Source: Lujinxingia vulgaris (GTDB lineage Bacteria; Myxococcota_A; Bradymonadia; Bradymonadales; Bradymonadaceae). From it: a stretch of 64,000 nt of DNA. The notes below the pieces were generated by a model. It had not been told where the DNA came from and did not search any database. It saw only the letters and a list, made by a program, of their open reading frames with translations. Below are positions 53,039 to 64,000 of this stretch, one piece after another. The stretch spans positions 1 to 64,000 of the forward strand of contig NZ_VOSL01000024.1 in assembly GCF_007997005.1 (NCBI RefSeq), in the 5' to 3' direction. Numbering within the stretch: the stretch's first letter is position 1; every line of letters begins with the position of its first letter. A program made the translations under genes and the position numbers.

Positions 53039-53662
53039 ATGGAAGATTCCAAACGCCATCTCATCGTCACCCAGGGTGACATCACGCTGATCTCGATGCC
53101 CGAGGGGGCGCTGGTCAACCCGTCGAACACCGGGCTGATCCTCAACAGCGGCGGCAACAGCGACAACACCGTGAGCAACGCGATCGCGCGCCGCGGCGGG
53201 CCCTTTATGCAGCAGACGCTGCATATGACGCGCAGCGGGCTGCGCAACAACCGCCTGGAGCCGGGCCGCGCCGTCGACACCGAGGCCGGACAGCTTCCGG
53301 TCAAGCGCCTGATCCACGTCTCGATCGTGGGCGCCAAAAAGATCAACGCGCGCCTGGTGTCCAACGCCATCCTCAACGCCTACGACCTGGCCGACGAGCT
53401 GGAGCTCAAGGAGCTGGCGTTTCCGGCGATCGGCCTGCAGATGGGCGGCATCACGTTGGAAGAGTTCATGGAGATCTTCTGGCGCATCACCGCCGAGGAG
53501 CTCCCGCGCCTCAAACACGTGCGCCAGGTCTACCTCTGCCTCTTCAGTGGCGAGGAGTATGAGGCCGGCAGCGCGTACGCCGAGCAACACGTCGATGAGC
53601 TTCCGGAGTCGATCGACCTGGAGATCAGCGAGTCGGGCTTTGCGCGCGGAATCTTTGGTTGA
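53039..53662 (+). CDS. Macro-domain protein
   Basis: 207 residues from the ATG at 53039 (AGGACA upstream; an ATG five codons earlier is possible). The macro fold binds ADP-ribose or its derivatives: VTQGDITLISMPEGALVNPSN and the loop NSGGNSDNTVSNAIARRGG are the usual binding elements, and AFPAIGLQMGGITLEEFMEI is the conserved C-terminal motif. Its TGA overlaps the mevalonate kinase ATG (TGATG). A link between ADP-ribose metabolism and isoprenoid synthesis is not known to me, so the coupling may be fortuitous. Confidence 0.88.
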   Translation: MEDSKRHLIVTQGDITLISMPEGALVNPSNTGLILNSGGNSDNTVSNAIARRGGPFMQQTLHMTRSGLRNNRLEPGRAVDTEAGQLPVKRLIHVSIVGAKKINARLVSNAILNAYDLADELELKELAFPAIGLQMGGITLEEFMEIFWRITAEELPRLKHVRQVYLCLFSGEEYEAGSAYAEQHVDELPESIDLEISESGFARGIFG

Positions 53663-54579
53663 TGGGCTATGTGGCTGAGGGGCGCGGACGAGGCAAGCTG
53701 ATCCTCTTCGGGGAGCACGCCGTGGTGCACGGCTATGCGGCGGTGGCCTGCGGGCTGCCGCTGGGCGCGGTGGCGTGTGTGCGCCACGGGCGCTCGGAGT
53801 CGTTTCGCGTCGATCATCCCGCCGGGAGCTTTGAGGCCGAGGGCAAGGTGCTGGAGGCCGCGCGCGGCATTGTGGCGCGCTTCGGGCTCCAGCTCGAAGA
53901 GCTCGACGGCTTTGTGCGCCTGGAGGTCCCGGTGGGGGCGGGGATGGGAAGCTCGGCGGCGCTGGCGGTGGCCCTGGCCCGCGCCGCCCAGAAACTCTCG
54001 GGGCGCAAGGATGCGCAGACCGTCGAGGAGGCGGTGAGCTTTGCCGAGGGTCTCTTTCATGGCAGAGCCTCGGGCATCGATCAGAGCGCGGCGCTCGGCG
54101 GCGGGGTGTTTGCGTTCAGGCGTGACGCGGCCGGAGGCCCCCCCACCCTCGAGTCGGTGCGCACCCCGACGCTCCGGCTGGTGGTGGCCCAGGTGGCCCC
54201 TTCGGCCTCCACCGCCGAGATGGTGGCCGGCGTGAGCGCGCTGGCCGAGCGCCGCCGCTCGACGGCGGCCGTCTTCGAGGCCATCGGCCAGGTGGCCGCC
54301 GAGGGGCGCGAGGCGCTGGAGGCCGGCGATCTTTCGGCGGCCGGGGAACTTATGAACGTCAACCAGGGGTTACTCGCTGCGCTGGGTGTCTCGATCCCGG
54401 CCATCGACGAGGCCTGCCACCTGGCGCGGGAGGCCGGAGCGCTGGGCGTAAAGCTCACCGGCGCCGGCGGCGGCGGGTGTGTCGTGGCGCTGGGCCCCGA
54501 TGAGGCCACAACCCGGGCGATACGGGAGGGCTGGGAGGTGCGCGGCTGGCCCGTCTACACCTTCACCCTCGAGAGCTAA
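53662..54579 (+). CDS. mvk: Mevalonate kinase
   Basis: 305 residues, GHMP kinase family. It phosphorylates mevalonate in the mevalonate route to isopentenyl diphosphate. Motifs: GKLILFGEHAVVHGY, PVGAGMGSSAALAVAL (ATP-binding), RASGIDQSAAL with the catalytic Asp, and KLTGAGGGGCVVAL. It follows the macro gene without a gap and precedes the decarboxylase by eight bases. No phosphomevalonate kinase gene is nearby. Confidence 0.94.
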   Translation: MGYVAEGRGRGKLILFGEHAVVHGYAAVACGLPLGAVACVRHGRSESFRVDHPAGSFEAEGKVLEAARGIVARFGLQLEELDGFVRLEVPVGAGMGSSAALAVALARAAQKLSGRKDAQTVEEAVSFAEGLFHGRASGIDQSAALGGGVFAFRRDAAGGPPTLESVRTPTLRLVVAQVAPSASTAEMVAGVSALAERRRSTAAVFEAIGQVAAEGREALEAGDLSAAGELMNVNQGLLAALGVSIPAIDEACHLAREAGALGVKLTGAGGGGCVVALGPDEATTRAIREGWEVRGWPVYTFTLES

Positions 54580-54587
54580 AGGACATC

Positions 54588-55628
54588 ATGTTTGCCTTCC
54601 CCCCTTACAACACCTCCACACCTCCGATGGAGGCGACGGCCTTTGCCCACCCCAACATCGCGCTGGTCAAGTACTGGGGCAAACGCGACACCGAGCTCAA
54701 CCTGCCGGTCGCCGGGAGCCTCTCACTGACCCTGGGAGGCCTCTCCACCACAACGCGGGTGCGTTTTCGCGACGACATCAACCGCGACATCGTCATCCTC
54801 GACGGCAAAGAGCTGCGCCAGGGCAGCCGCGCCTACCAGCGGGTCGTCGATTTCATTCGGCTGGTGCGCCACGAGTCGAACCACGACTATTTTGCCGAGG
54901 TGGAGACGGCCAACGACTTCCCCACCGCCGCCGGGCTGGCCTCGTCGGCCTCGGGTTTTGCGGCGCTGGCGCTGGCAGCCACCTCGGCGGCCGGGTTGCA
55001 TCTTCTCGATGAGCAGCTCTCGGCGCTGGCCCGGCGCGGCTCGGGCTCGGCGGCGCGCTCGATCTACGGCGGCTTTGCCGAGATGCGCCGCGGCAGCCGC
55101 AAAGATGGCCACGACGCCTTTGCGGTGCCCATCGCCGGGCCGGAACACTGGGATCTGCGCTGCGTGGTGGCCGTGACCACCCAGGGCGAAAAAGACGTCA
55201 GCTCCACCGAGGGCATGCTACGCACCCAGGAGAGCTCGCCGCTCTTCAAACCCTGGGCCAACACCGTGGCCGGCGACATCACCGAGGCCACCGCCGCCAT
55301 CCACGCCCGCGACTTTCAGGCGCTGGGGCGCGTGGCCGAGCGATCCTGTCTGGGCATGCACGCCAGCGCGATGGCCGCCGACCCGGGCGTCATCTACTGG
55401 AACCCCACCACCCTGGAGCTGATTCACCGGGTGCGGCGCGCGCGCCGCGACGGGCTGCAGGTCTTCTTTACGATCGACGCCGGCCCCCACGTCAAAGTCT
55501 TCTGCCCGGCCCGCGAACTCTCAGCGGTTCGCTCCGTGCTGGGACAAATCGGCGGCGTCACCGACCTGATCGTCGCGCGCCCCGGCGAGGGCGCCGCGCT
55601 GGTCGCGGCCGACGCCGTCAACGCCTGA
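54588..55628 (+). CDS. mvaD: Diphosphomevalonate decarboxylase
   Basis: 346 residues. It makes isopentenyl diphosphate by ATP-dependent decarboxylation. Motifs: NIALVKYWGKRD, NDFPTAAGLASSASGFAAL, GSGSAARSIYGGFAEM, SSTEGMLRTQESSPLF and TIDAGPHVKVFC. AGGA lies before the ATG. Intact and full length. An ATP-grasp or phosphomevalonate kinase must be encoded elsewhere. Confidence 0.95.
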   Translation: MFAFPPYNTSTPPMEATAFAHPNIALVKYWGKRDTELNLPVAGSLSLTLGGLSTTTRVRFRDDINRDIVILDGKELRQGSRAYQRVVDFIRLVRHESNHDYFAEVETANDFPTAAGLASSASGFAALALAATSAAGLHLLDEQLSALARRGSGSAARSIYGGFAEMRRGSRKDGHDAFAVPIAGPEHWDLRCVVAVTTQGEKDVSSTEGMLRTQESSPLFKPWANTVAGDITEATAAIHARDFQALGRVAERSCLGMHASAMAADPGVIYWNPTTLELIHRVRRARRDGLQVFFTIDAGPHVKVFCPARELSAVRSVLGQIGGVTDLIVARPGEGAALVAADAVNA

Positions 55629-55724
55629 GTCGACCGGCCGGGCGTTCGACGCCCCCCAATCGCTCGGCGACGCAATAAAGGGGAGCCGGCCCCCGGTTGA
55701 CACCGGCCGGCGGCGAGGGTCAGA

Positions 55725-55752
55725 TTGCCGCCACCTGAACGTGCCTTATCTG
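55725..55752 (+). promoter_or_regulatory. Candidate promoter for clpB
   Basis: TTGCCG, 16-base spacer, TATCTG, about 64 bases before the ATG. An alternative TTGACA at 55697 has a poor -10. Confidence 0.4.
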
Positions 55753-55760
55753 TTGTGCGA

Positions 55761-55777
55761 CTCGCCATTCTGGCGAG
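55761..55777. promoter_or_regulatory. Inverted repeat at the clpB start site, possible operator
   Basis: CTCGCCA, three bases, TGGCGAG: a perfect palindrome placed just downstream of the candidate transcription start. It is not the CIRCE sequence. Confidence 0.45.
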
Positions 55778-55816
55778 CGTTGTGGACTGGATGTACCTGT
55801 CGCCCCGAGCCTTACG

Positions 55817-58435
<2,619 letters not shown>

Positions 58436-58447
58436 GCCCCACCCTTA

Positions 58448-59623
58448 TCAGGGGGTGCCCAGGGTGAGGTATGCCAGCGCGGCGACGATCAGCACGATGA
58501 TCACCGCCACCCAGGGCCAGCCCAGCCCGGAGCGGACCTCCTCGGCCCGCTCCTCAGCGCGACGCACCGCAGAGCCCTCGGCTAACGCCGAGGGCTCGCT
58601 TGTTTCTGCGGGCTCCTCGCGCGCCACGCTGATCAGCGGCCCCTGCGAGAGGTGGCTCTTGAGCGATCGATTCTTTTCCGGGTTCTCCATCTCCAGCCCC
58701 AGCCAGGGCGCCGGCAGCATCACCATCCCAAAGCCCTTGTCTTCGCGGCTGGGAAGATCATCGAGGCTCAGGTAACGCCGAAAGATCTCCGCTCGCCCGA
58801 AACGCTTCTTGGCCAGGGGCTGCAGCGTACGCGCCAGCAAGAGCGTGACGCCGGGCATCTTAAGCGCCTCGATGCGCTCGTACGCCGTAAAGCTCAGCGG
58901 GCTCTCCACCCGGGCACGGGGCTCCTCGCCACTGAGCAAAAAGCTCATCAGTGCGCCGGCGCCGTAGATGTCGGCGGCGGCGCGCAGCATCGTGCCCGAG
59001 GTCTCCTCGCGAACCTCCGGGGCGGTGTAGGCCGGGTGGGTGTTGAGCTGCCAGGGCTTGAGCTTAACGCCCTTGCTCACCACACAGCCCGGGAGCTGGG
59101 CGCGCAGCGTGTCGTCGGGCCCCAGCACAAAACGTCGCGGATCGAAGTCGCGCCAGTAGTAGCCGGCCTGATGGGTGGCGATGAGCAGATCGCCGAGCTG
59201 CGCCATGATCTTGAGCGCGAGCCCGGCGGGCATGCCCTCGGGCCAGCGCGTCTGCACGGCCTCAAAGAGCGTGGGCCCCTGGCATCGCTCGATCACCAGA
59301 AGCGGCTCTCCCACCCCGCCCGGCCCTTCTAGAATCTCCAGAAGATCGATCTTACGCGCGACCACCCCGCCATCGGAGAGCGCGTCGAGGTAATCGGTCA
59401 GGTGCGTAAGCTGCTCCCGGCGCGTGGCCACGTAGGCCACGTCGTCCAGGCGAGCCTCATCGTAGCTCAGCGCCAGACCCAGGTAGTCGCACCCCGCTCC
59501 CTGGTCGGCGCCCTCCCGGGCGATGGCGACCACCTGCAGCTCGTCGCGCTCCTCGCGCATCGCGAGCGCCTTGTACCCGGTGGGCTGGTTGTGGATGTCG
59601 ATGAGGGTGGAGGCGTCGTCCAT
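58448..59623 (-). CDS. Tail-anchored pseudokinase (degenerate Ser/Thr kinase)
   Basis: 391 residues from the ATG at 59623. The region 30-300 follows the kinase C-lobe order but has lost key residues. The catalytic loop reads YYWRDFDPRRFVLG instead of HRDLKPxN (the Asp survives), no DFG is recognisable, and only HPAYTAPEV and AADIYGAGALMSFLLSG match the APE and DxWSxG regions. A single hydrophobic helix (WPWVAVIIVLIVAALAYL) lies at the very C-terminus, so the protein is probably anchored with its bulk in the cytoplasm. Activity is doubtful; a scaffold or regulator of other kinases is more plausible. Confidence 0.75.
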   Translation of the reverse strand: MDDASTLIDIHNQPTGYKALAMREERDELQVVAIAREGADQGAGCDYLGLALSYDEARLDDVAYVATRREQLTHLTDYLDALSDGGVVARKIDLLEILEGPGGVGEPLLVIERCQGPTLFEAVQTRWPEGMPAGLALKIMAQLGDLLIATHQAGYYWRDFDPRRFVLGPDDTLRAQLPGCVVSKGVKLKPWQLNTHPAYTAPEVREETSGTMLRAAADIYGAGALMSFLLSGEEPRARVESPLSFTAYERIEALKMPGVTLLLARTLQPLAKKRFGRAEIFRRYLSLDDLPSREDKGFGMVMLPAPWLGLEMENPEKNRSLKSHLSQGPLISVAREEPAETSEPSALAEGSAVRRAEERAEEVRSGLGWPWVAVIIVLIVAALAYLTLGTP

Positions 59624-59682
59624 GGTCGTGTTCTCGCTGATGATGCCGGTCGCCGCATGATGCGGCGCGTGATGAGGCCGCG

Positions 59683-59710
59683 ACCATACTCTCCCGGGCG
59701 CAGGAGGCAA
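59683..59710 (-). promoter_or_regulatory. Candidate promoter for the pseudokinase gene
   Basis: On the minus strand: TTGCCT, 16-base spacer, TATGGT, about 60 bases upstream of the start. Confidence 0.38.
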
Positions 59711-59822
59711 CCGCCAAGCGGCGAGGCGACGCAGGTGGGCGTGCGGTGTGGTGGCTGAGCGGCGGTGCTCGCTGCCCGACTGAAACCCGCATGTCGCGTA
59801 TCAACGCAGCTCATCCACCACC

Positions 59823-60070
59823 TCACCGTGACAGGTTGGCACAATCCATCACTCAAAATCCGTTATTCGCCGGGCAAAAGGCATCGAGGGTCGCCTCGGG
59901 GTGTGCCGAGCGTGACACGTTGGCACAGTGCATCGCCTCGACCCCACCCCCTGCGTGGTATTTTGCAACAGCCCATCGCCTCGACCCCACCCCCTGCATG
60001 GTATTTTGCAACAGCCCATCGCCTTACCCTCCACCTCACCGTGACACATTGGCACAATCCATCGTCTCGG
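59823..60070. repeat. Intergenic repeat cluster with 43-bp units
   Basis: Two nearly identical 43-bp units (59931-59973 and 59974-60016, one base different) and a third of the same length (60017-60059) that starts the same way but ends with CACCGTGACACATTGGCACA. Related CCGTGACA-N-TGGCACA modules lie at about 59827 and 59910. They match a module at 45477-45496. No gene is supported between 59711 and 60150. Confidence 0.8.
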
Positions 60071-60150
60071 CTCCGCTTTTTAGCGAGTTAAGGCCATCCC
60101 CGATGGCCCGGCCCATCATCGAGCGCCACCCGAGGCGATGCCCGGCCACC

Positions 60151-60178
60151 TTGCCGCAGCTTATTCGCGCCTGATACT
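60151..60178 (+). promoter_or_regulatory. Candidate promoter for the beta-propeller/kinase operon
   Basis: TTGCCG, 16-base spacer, GATACT, about 40 bases before the start codon at 60218. Confidence 0.38.
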
Positions 60179-60217
60179 TTCATCCGCGATGGTCAACCCA
60201 CCTCCCGGAGCTCGCCG

Positions 60218-61456
60218 ATGAAGCCACGATGCAGCGCTCGCCAGGACCTGAGCCGCCCGCTGCTCACGGCCCTCCTCACCGCCGGCGCGGTACTAAGCGG
60301 GACGCCGGAGCTTCGGGCCGAGGAGGCGGTGTGCGGGGGCTGGGCCAACGGCCAACAGGTCGCTCAAATCAACGAGGAGCGCCTGGCCGAATCCTCCGGC
60401 CTGGCCGCCGGCTGGCAAAACCCCGAGGTGCTCTGGACCCATAACGACTCCGGCGACAGCGCGCGCCTCTTCGCCCTCTCAACCGCCCCCTCCGACGATT
60501 CCGACGCTTCCCCCATCCTCACCGAGCTCACGCTTGAAGGCGCCGAAAACGTCGACTGGGAAGACATGGCGATCGGCCCCTGCACCGCCGGCAGCCAGAC
60601 GCCCTGCATCTACGTGGCGGACTTCGGCGATAACCTCAAACAACGCGATGAGGTTGTGATCTACCGATTCGCAGAGCCCGACCTCGGCAGCCAGCCCGCC
60701 GCTGAGCGCACTCTCCGCGAAGGCATCACCGCCCAACGCTTCACCTACGAGGGCGGCCCCCGCGACGCCGAGGCCCTGCTCGTCGACCCGCAGAGCGCCG
60801 AGATCTTCATCATCGAGAAGGTCGATGACGGCCCCAGCCAGGTCTTCGAGCTCTCCGGCGCCTTTGACGACGACGCGCCGCTCGTGGCCCGCCCGATCGC
60901 TACGCTGACGCTGGCCGAAAATTTCAACTTCGGTCGCATGATCACCGCCGCCGATGTCGCGCCCGACGGCCGATCCTTCTCGTTGCGAACCTACACCCAC
61001 CTCTACACCTACTGCGCCCCCGGCGGCGATCTGCGCCAGGCCTTTGAGAGCGAGCCCCAGCGCCTGCTCGTCAACCCGGGCACCATTCAGGGCGAAGCGC
61101 TGACCTATGCCCGCGATGGCGCGTCGATCTGGCTCACCAGCGAGCGCCTCCCTGCCCCCCTGCTGCGCTTCTCGCGTGCGACTGCGACCGACGATGGCGA
61201 GGCACCCGACACCGGCAGCGCCCCCGATCCGGCGAGCACCTCGGAAGACGCGGGCTCCGGCGACGACGGCGACGATGAGGACCTCCCGGCCGACGCCAAC
61301 GCCTCGCCCTCGGCGGTGAGCGAGGGATGTTCGACGCTCGCCAGCGGCTCCTCCTCCGGCTATGTTCCGGGATGGATTCTCGGGCTAGCGGCGGTTGCAG
61401 GACTGCGCCGCGTTGTTTCTCGGCTCGCGACACGCACTCCCCTGCTTATGCGATAG
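60218..61456 (+). CDS. Secreted beta-propeller-like protein with C-terminal sorting-like tail
   Basis: 412 residues. A signal peptide ends near ELRAEEA. The segments ESSGLAAGWQNPEVLWTHNDSGDSARLFAL, shown here only by its ends, and ENVDWEDMAIGPC belong to a widespread family of secreted propeller proteins without a firm function. The linker (about 320-375) is rich in Asp, Gly and Ser. The C-terminus has GCSTLASGSSSG, a hydrophobic helix and RRVVSRL, similar to the MYXO-CTERM tag. The next gene starts six bases later, so they are co-transcribed. Confidence 0.82.
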   Translation: MKPRCSARQDLSRPLLTALLTAGAVLSGTPELRAEEAVCGGWANGQQVAQINEERLAESSGLAAGWQNPEVLWTHNDSGDSARLFALSTAPSDDSDASPILTELTLEGAENVDWEDMAIGPCTAGSQTPCIYVADFGDNLKQRDEVVIYRFAEPDLGSQPAAERTLREGITAQRFTYEGGPRDAEALLVDPQSAEIFIIEKVDDGPSQVFELSGAFDDDAPLVARPIATLTLAENFNFGRMITAADVAPDGRSFSLRTYTHLYTYCAPGGDLRQAFESEPQRLLVNPGTIQGEALTYARDGASIWLTSERLPAPLLRFSRATATDDGEAPDTGSAPDPASTSEDAGSGDDGDDEDLPADANASPSAVSEGCSTLASGSSSGYVPGWILGLAAVAGLRRVVSRLATRTPLLMR

Positions 61457-61462
61457 TTGCTT

Positions 61463-63460
61463 ATGCGTGACACCCCTGCCATCCCCGCGGAAAACACATC
61501 GCCTCAACCCGACGCTGCCAGCGCCGAGGCCGAGCCGACCCGCGCCCTCGACGCCGGCGCCTCCGACGCGCTTGCGACGGCGAGCTCAGCGCCGGAGGTC
61601 CAGGCGGAGCGCGATGATGGAGGCATCGCGGATGTGGGGACTGAGGCTGCGGCGCCCGAGGGTTCCCTCACCGAGGGCAGCTTGATTGCGGGCCGCTACC
61701 GCCTCGATCGCCCCCTGGGCGACGGGGGCATGGGCCAGGTCTACCGCGCCGAGCACGTGCTCATGCGCAAGACGGTCGCGCTCAAAGTGCTGCACGCCGA
61801 GCTCACCGAAAACAAAGAGGTTGTGGCCCGTTTTCAACGCGAAGCGCAGGCCGCCGCGCTGCTGGATAGCCCGCACGTCTGCCAGGCCACCGACTTTGGC
61901 CAGACCGACGATGGCGAGTTCTTCCTGGTCATGGAGTACCTCGAAGGCCAGACCCTGCATGAGGCGCTGGCGCTGGGGAAAATGCCCCTGATCCGCGCCG
62001 CACACATCGCCCGACAGGTCGCCACGGCGCTCTCCCAGGCCCACGCCCACGGCATCGTGCACCGCGACTTAAAGCCCGAAAACATCATGCTCGTCGATCG
62101 GGAGGGCGATCCGGATTTTGTCAAAATCATGGACTTCGGCATCGCCCGCATCTCCATGGCCGACGAAGCCGGCGCGGAGAAACCCACTCGCCTGACCCGC
62201 AAGGGGATGGTCTACGGCACGCCGCATTATATGGCGCCGGAGCAGATCGCCGGCGCCGAGGTCGACGCCCGCGCCGATCTCTACGCTCTGGGCGTGGTCT
62301 TTTTTGAGATGCTCACCGGCCAGCCCCCTTACGACGACGAGAACGTCGCGCGGCTGATGGGCAAACACGTCACTCACCCCATCCCCACGCTGCGCGAGCG
62401 CTGCCCCGGGGTAGCCTTTCCGCAGGCCGCCGAGCGTCTCATCGCCCAACTTCTGGCCAAAGACGCCGACGCGCGCCCGGCCGATGCCCACGCGCTCATC
62501 GAGGCGATCGACGCGCTCCACGACAACCCGTTGACCGCCTCCATCGCCCCCATCGCCACAGCCGCCGGCGACTCGCTCACCTCGTTGGGCCAGCGCGCCG
62601 CCGAGGTCAGCGCCCCGATTCGAGAGCGCGTCATTGAGGTCAGCGCGCCGCTGCAAGAGCGCTGGCGCACCGAAGTGCTGCCCCGCTGGAAGGCCCTCTC
62701 GCCAGATGAACAACGCCTGATCCGCGGGCTGGCCATCGGCGCCCTGGTGATGGTGCTCTCCATTCTGGCGCTGACCGTCTACGTGGTCCGTGGCGACACG
62801 CGCGCCCAACGCCAGACCGAAGCCTCGCGCGAAGCGCTCATGGAAGATCCTCAGGTGCTTGAGGCCATCGCCGCAGCCCGCACCGGCGATCGCACCGCGC
62901 TTGAGGCGCTGCTTTTGCAAAACCCCGACGACGCCGATCTTCGCTACCTGGCCTTGATGGCCGACCTGCATGTCGAACGCGAAGTCGACCTCCTCGACGA
63001 AGCCCGCGCCATCGTGCTCGCCGATGAGCGCTACGCCCACGACCCGGCGCTGGTCGATGAGATCGTCGCGCGCTTTGCCTCGGGCAACGACGACGCCGCG
63101 GCCTGGCTCCGCGAACATCTCACCTCGACGTCGCGCTCCGCCATCGCGCGCGTGGCCAGCCAGGGCGAGCGCGCGGCGATCCGCCGGCGCGCCCACGGGT
63201 TTCTGGAGGAGGTCGAGGCCCTCGATGACCTGGAGCGCTGGGAGCGCCTGGGCGTCGAGCTGCGCGTGGCCGGAAACTGCGAGGGCTACAAAGAAAAAAT
63301 CGACGCCATCATCGACCTCGACGATCCCCGCGCTCGCCCCGCCCTCCAGGCGATGAGCGACTCGCCCAAAGTCGGCTGCGGCTTTCTCAACCGCCGCGAT
63401 TGTATCGCGTGCGTACGCGACGACCTTCAACGCGCTCTGGACGTCCTGCCGGAACCCTGA
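61463..63460 (+). CDS. Membrane Ser/Thr protein kinase
   Basis: About 665 residues from the ATG at 61463. A low-complexity N-terminus (1-75) precedes a complete Hanks kinase domain (about 78-345): LGDGGMGQVYRAEH, VALKVL, IVHRDLKPENIML, DFGIARIS and GTPHYMAPEQ. One transmembrane helix (about 424-446, GLAIGALVMVLSILALTVYV) separates it from a helical, probably periplasmic C-terminal region (about 450-665) of repeated alpha-solenoid character with a Cys-rich end (GCGFLNRRDCIACV). The gene is probably co-transcribed with the propeller gene, whose product could be its ligand or target. Confidence 0.92.
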   Translation: MRDTPAIPAENTSPQPDAASAEAEPTRALDAGASDALATASSAPEVQAERDDGGIADVGTEAAAPEGSLTEGSLIAGRYRLDRPLGDGGMGQVYRAEHVLMRKTVALKVLHAELTENKEVVARFQREAQAAALLDSPHVCQATDFGQTDDGEFFLVMEYLEGQTLHEALALGKMPLIRAAHIARQVATALSQAHAHGIVHRDLKPENIMLVDREGDPDFVKIMDFGIARISMADEAGAEKPTRLTRKGMVYGTPHYMAPEQIAGAEVDARADLYALGVVFFEMLTGQPPYDDENVARLMGKHVTHPIPTLRERCPGVAFPQAAERLIAQLLAKDADARPADAHALIEAIDALHDNPLTASIAPIATAAGDSLTSLGQRAAEVSAPIRERVIEVSAPLQERWRTEVLPRWKALSPDEQRLIRGLAIGALVMVLSILALTVYVVRGDTRAQRQTEASREALMEDPQVLEAIAAARTGDRTALEALLLQNPDDADLRYLALMADLHVEREVDLLDEARAIVLADERYAHDPALVDEIVARFASGNDDAAAWLREHLTSTSRSAIARVASQGERAAIRRRAHGFLEEVEALDDLERWERLGVELRVAGNCEGYKEKIDAIIDLDDPRARPALQAMSDSPKVGCGFLNRRDCIACVRDDLQRALDVLPEP

Positions 63461-63522
63461 TCCTCACCCTGGTTGCAGAGCGAGGCGCGTCCTCGCCGGT
63501 GTAGGAGCGTTCACCACCCCGG

Positions 63523-63551
63523 TTGCGCCACAGTCCCCCGCTCGCTAGACT
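63523..63551 (+). promoter_or_regulatory. Candidate promoter for the terminal lipoprotein gene
   Basis: TTGCGC, 17-base spacer, TAGACT, about 52 bases before the ATG; GGGAGC serves as ribosome binding site. Confidence 0.45.
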
Positions 63552-63603
63552 CTGGCCCACTGATACGCTGTTTTCTGACAACGTTTTGACGGGAGCCTGA
63601 CGC

Positions 63604-64000
63604 ATGGTCACTTCACGCCGTCCCACCCCTGCACTCGCGCTACGACGGTGCATGGGGCTGTCCCTCCTCCTCGCGACGCTGAACCTGGGCTCAGCGGCCT
63701 GCGGTGGCGATGAGGTCGCCGACTCCAGCGACTGGAGCACCAACGAGCCCGACGCCGGGGGGGAGTCCGACGCCAACGCCGAGCCCATCGACGAGGAGCG
63801 CCCCGACGCCGAACCTCTCACACCCCAGGCGGCCTCCATCGTCACGGTGATTGACGTGCCGATGCCGGTGGTCGCCGGACAGCGCTTCGACGTGGCCTGT
63901 GAGTATCTCGACGCCGATGGCGAGCTCATCTCCTACCCCGAGGGCGAGGCGCCGCCGGTGCGTTTTGACCACTCCCCATCGGGACTTCTGGAGGTTCGCG
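63604..64000 (+). CDS. Lipoprotein, 5' part only
   Basis: 132 residues are present and the frame is open to the window edge. A signal peptide (LLLATLNLGSAAC) ends in a lipobox followed by a Gly/Asp/Glu-rich acidic linker, the same pattern as the other lipoproteins here. The next part (VIDVPMPVVAGQRFDVACEY) looks like an Ig-like beta-sandwich. Function unknown. Confidence 0.85.
   Translation, partial: MVTSRRPTPALALRRCMGLSLLLATLNLGSAACGGDEVADSSDWSTNEPDAGGESDANAEPIDEERPDAEPLTPQAASIVTVIDVPMPVVAGQRFDVACEYLDADGELISYPEGEAPPVRFDHSPSGLLEVR

Noticed and set aside
55697-55725. TTGACA-based promoter for clpB
   Set aside because: The -10 at the proper distance (TCAGAT) is poor; the TTGCCG/TATCTG pair nearer the gene fits better.
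59823-60070. Sigma-54 promoters (TGGCAC motifs)
   Set aside because: The GC element expected ten bases after GG is missing in every copy.

Overview
This 64 kb window is a GC-rich bacterial chromosome segment. Several traits point to a predatory or social Myxococcota/Bradymonadia-type bacterium: many lipoproteins with acidic tails, Hanks-type Ser/Thr kinases, a C-terminal tag resembling the MYXO-CTERM sorting signal, thrombospondin-type-3 and pre-peptidase C-terminal (PPC) repeats, and mevalonate pathway genes. That placement is inference; the 16S fragment at the left edge is too short to name a genus. I see no phage, transposase, CRISPR array or tRNA.

Left part (1-15 kb): the 5' end of a minus-strand 16S rRNA gene and a long leader; a Ser/Thr kinase fused to a formylglycine-generating-enzyme-like domain; a beta-helix lipoprotein carrying two blocks of a six-residue repeat; an orphan histidine kinase; a TPR protein; a WYL regulator; an acyl-CoA dehydrogenase with a FadR-like operator over its promoter; and type III pantothenate kinase. 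Next (15-25 kb) come a DppB/DppC permease pair with nagZ (peptidoglycan recycling), a convergent lipA-thiE operon, and a 1605-residue PPC-repeat lipoprotein.

Middle (25-45 kb): mtnB and mtnP (methionine salvage), a second acyl-CoA dehydrogenase, a mycobacterial-type ahpC followed by an ahpD-like gene, small zinc-binding proteins, rarA, a 19-bp satellite, and an envelope region. The envelope region holds two sulfatase-fold membrane enzymes, a GT-C-like membrane protein and an outer-membrane protein. Inside it lie a 42-bp tandem array and a two-gene operon of a small acidic zinc-ribbon/lipobox protein plus a radical SAM-SPASM enzyme. That operon is the best candidate here for an undescribed peptide- or protein-modification system.

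Right part (45-64 kb): a large surface protein (ThuA-like, cadherin-like and thrombospondin-3 regions with a C-terminal sorting tag), nth, fumC, aat, an operon of macro-domain protein, mevalonate kinase and diphosphomevalonate decarboxylase, clpB, a tail-anchored pseudokinase, a secreted beta-propeller-like protein, a membrane Ser/Thr kinase and the start of another lipoprotein. Two intergenic regions about 14 kb apart share a dispersed repeat.

Across the window many genes are preceded by a recurrent promoter-like pattern with TTGC as the -35 core, a 16-18 bp spacer and a TAG/TAA/TAC-type -10. It is listed gene by gene below. All promoters were found by eye without a statistical background model.
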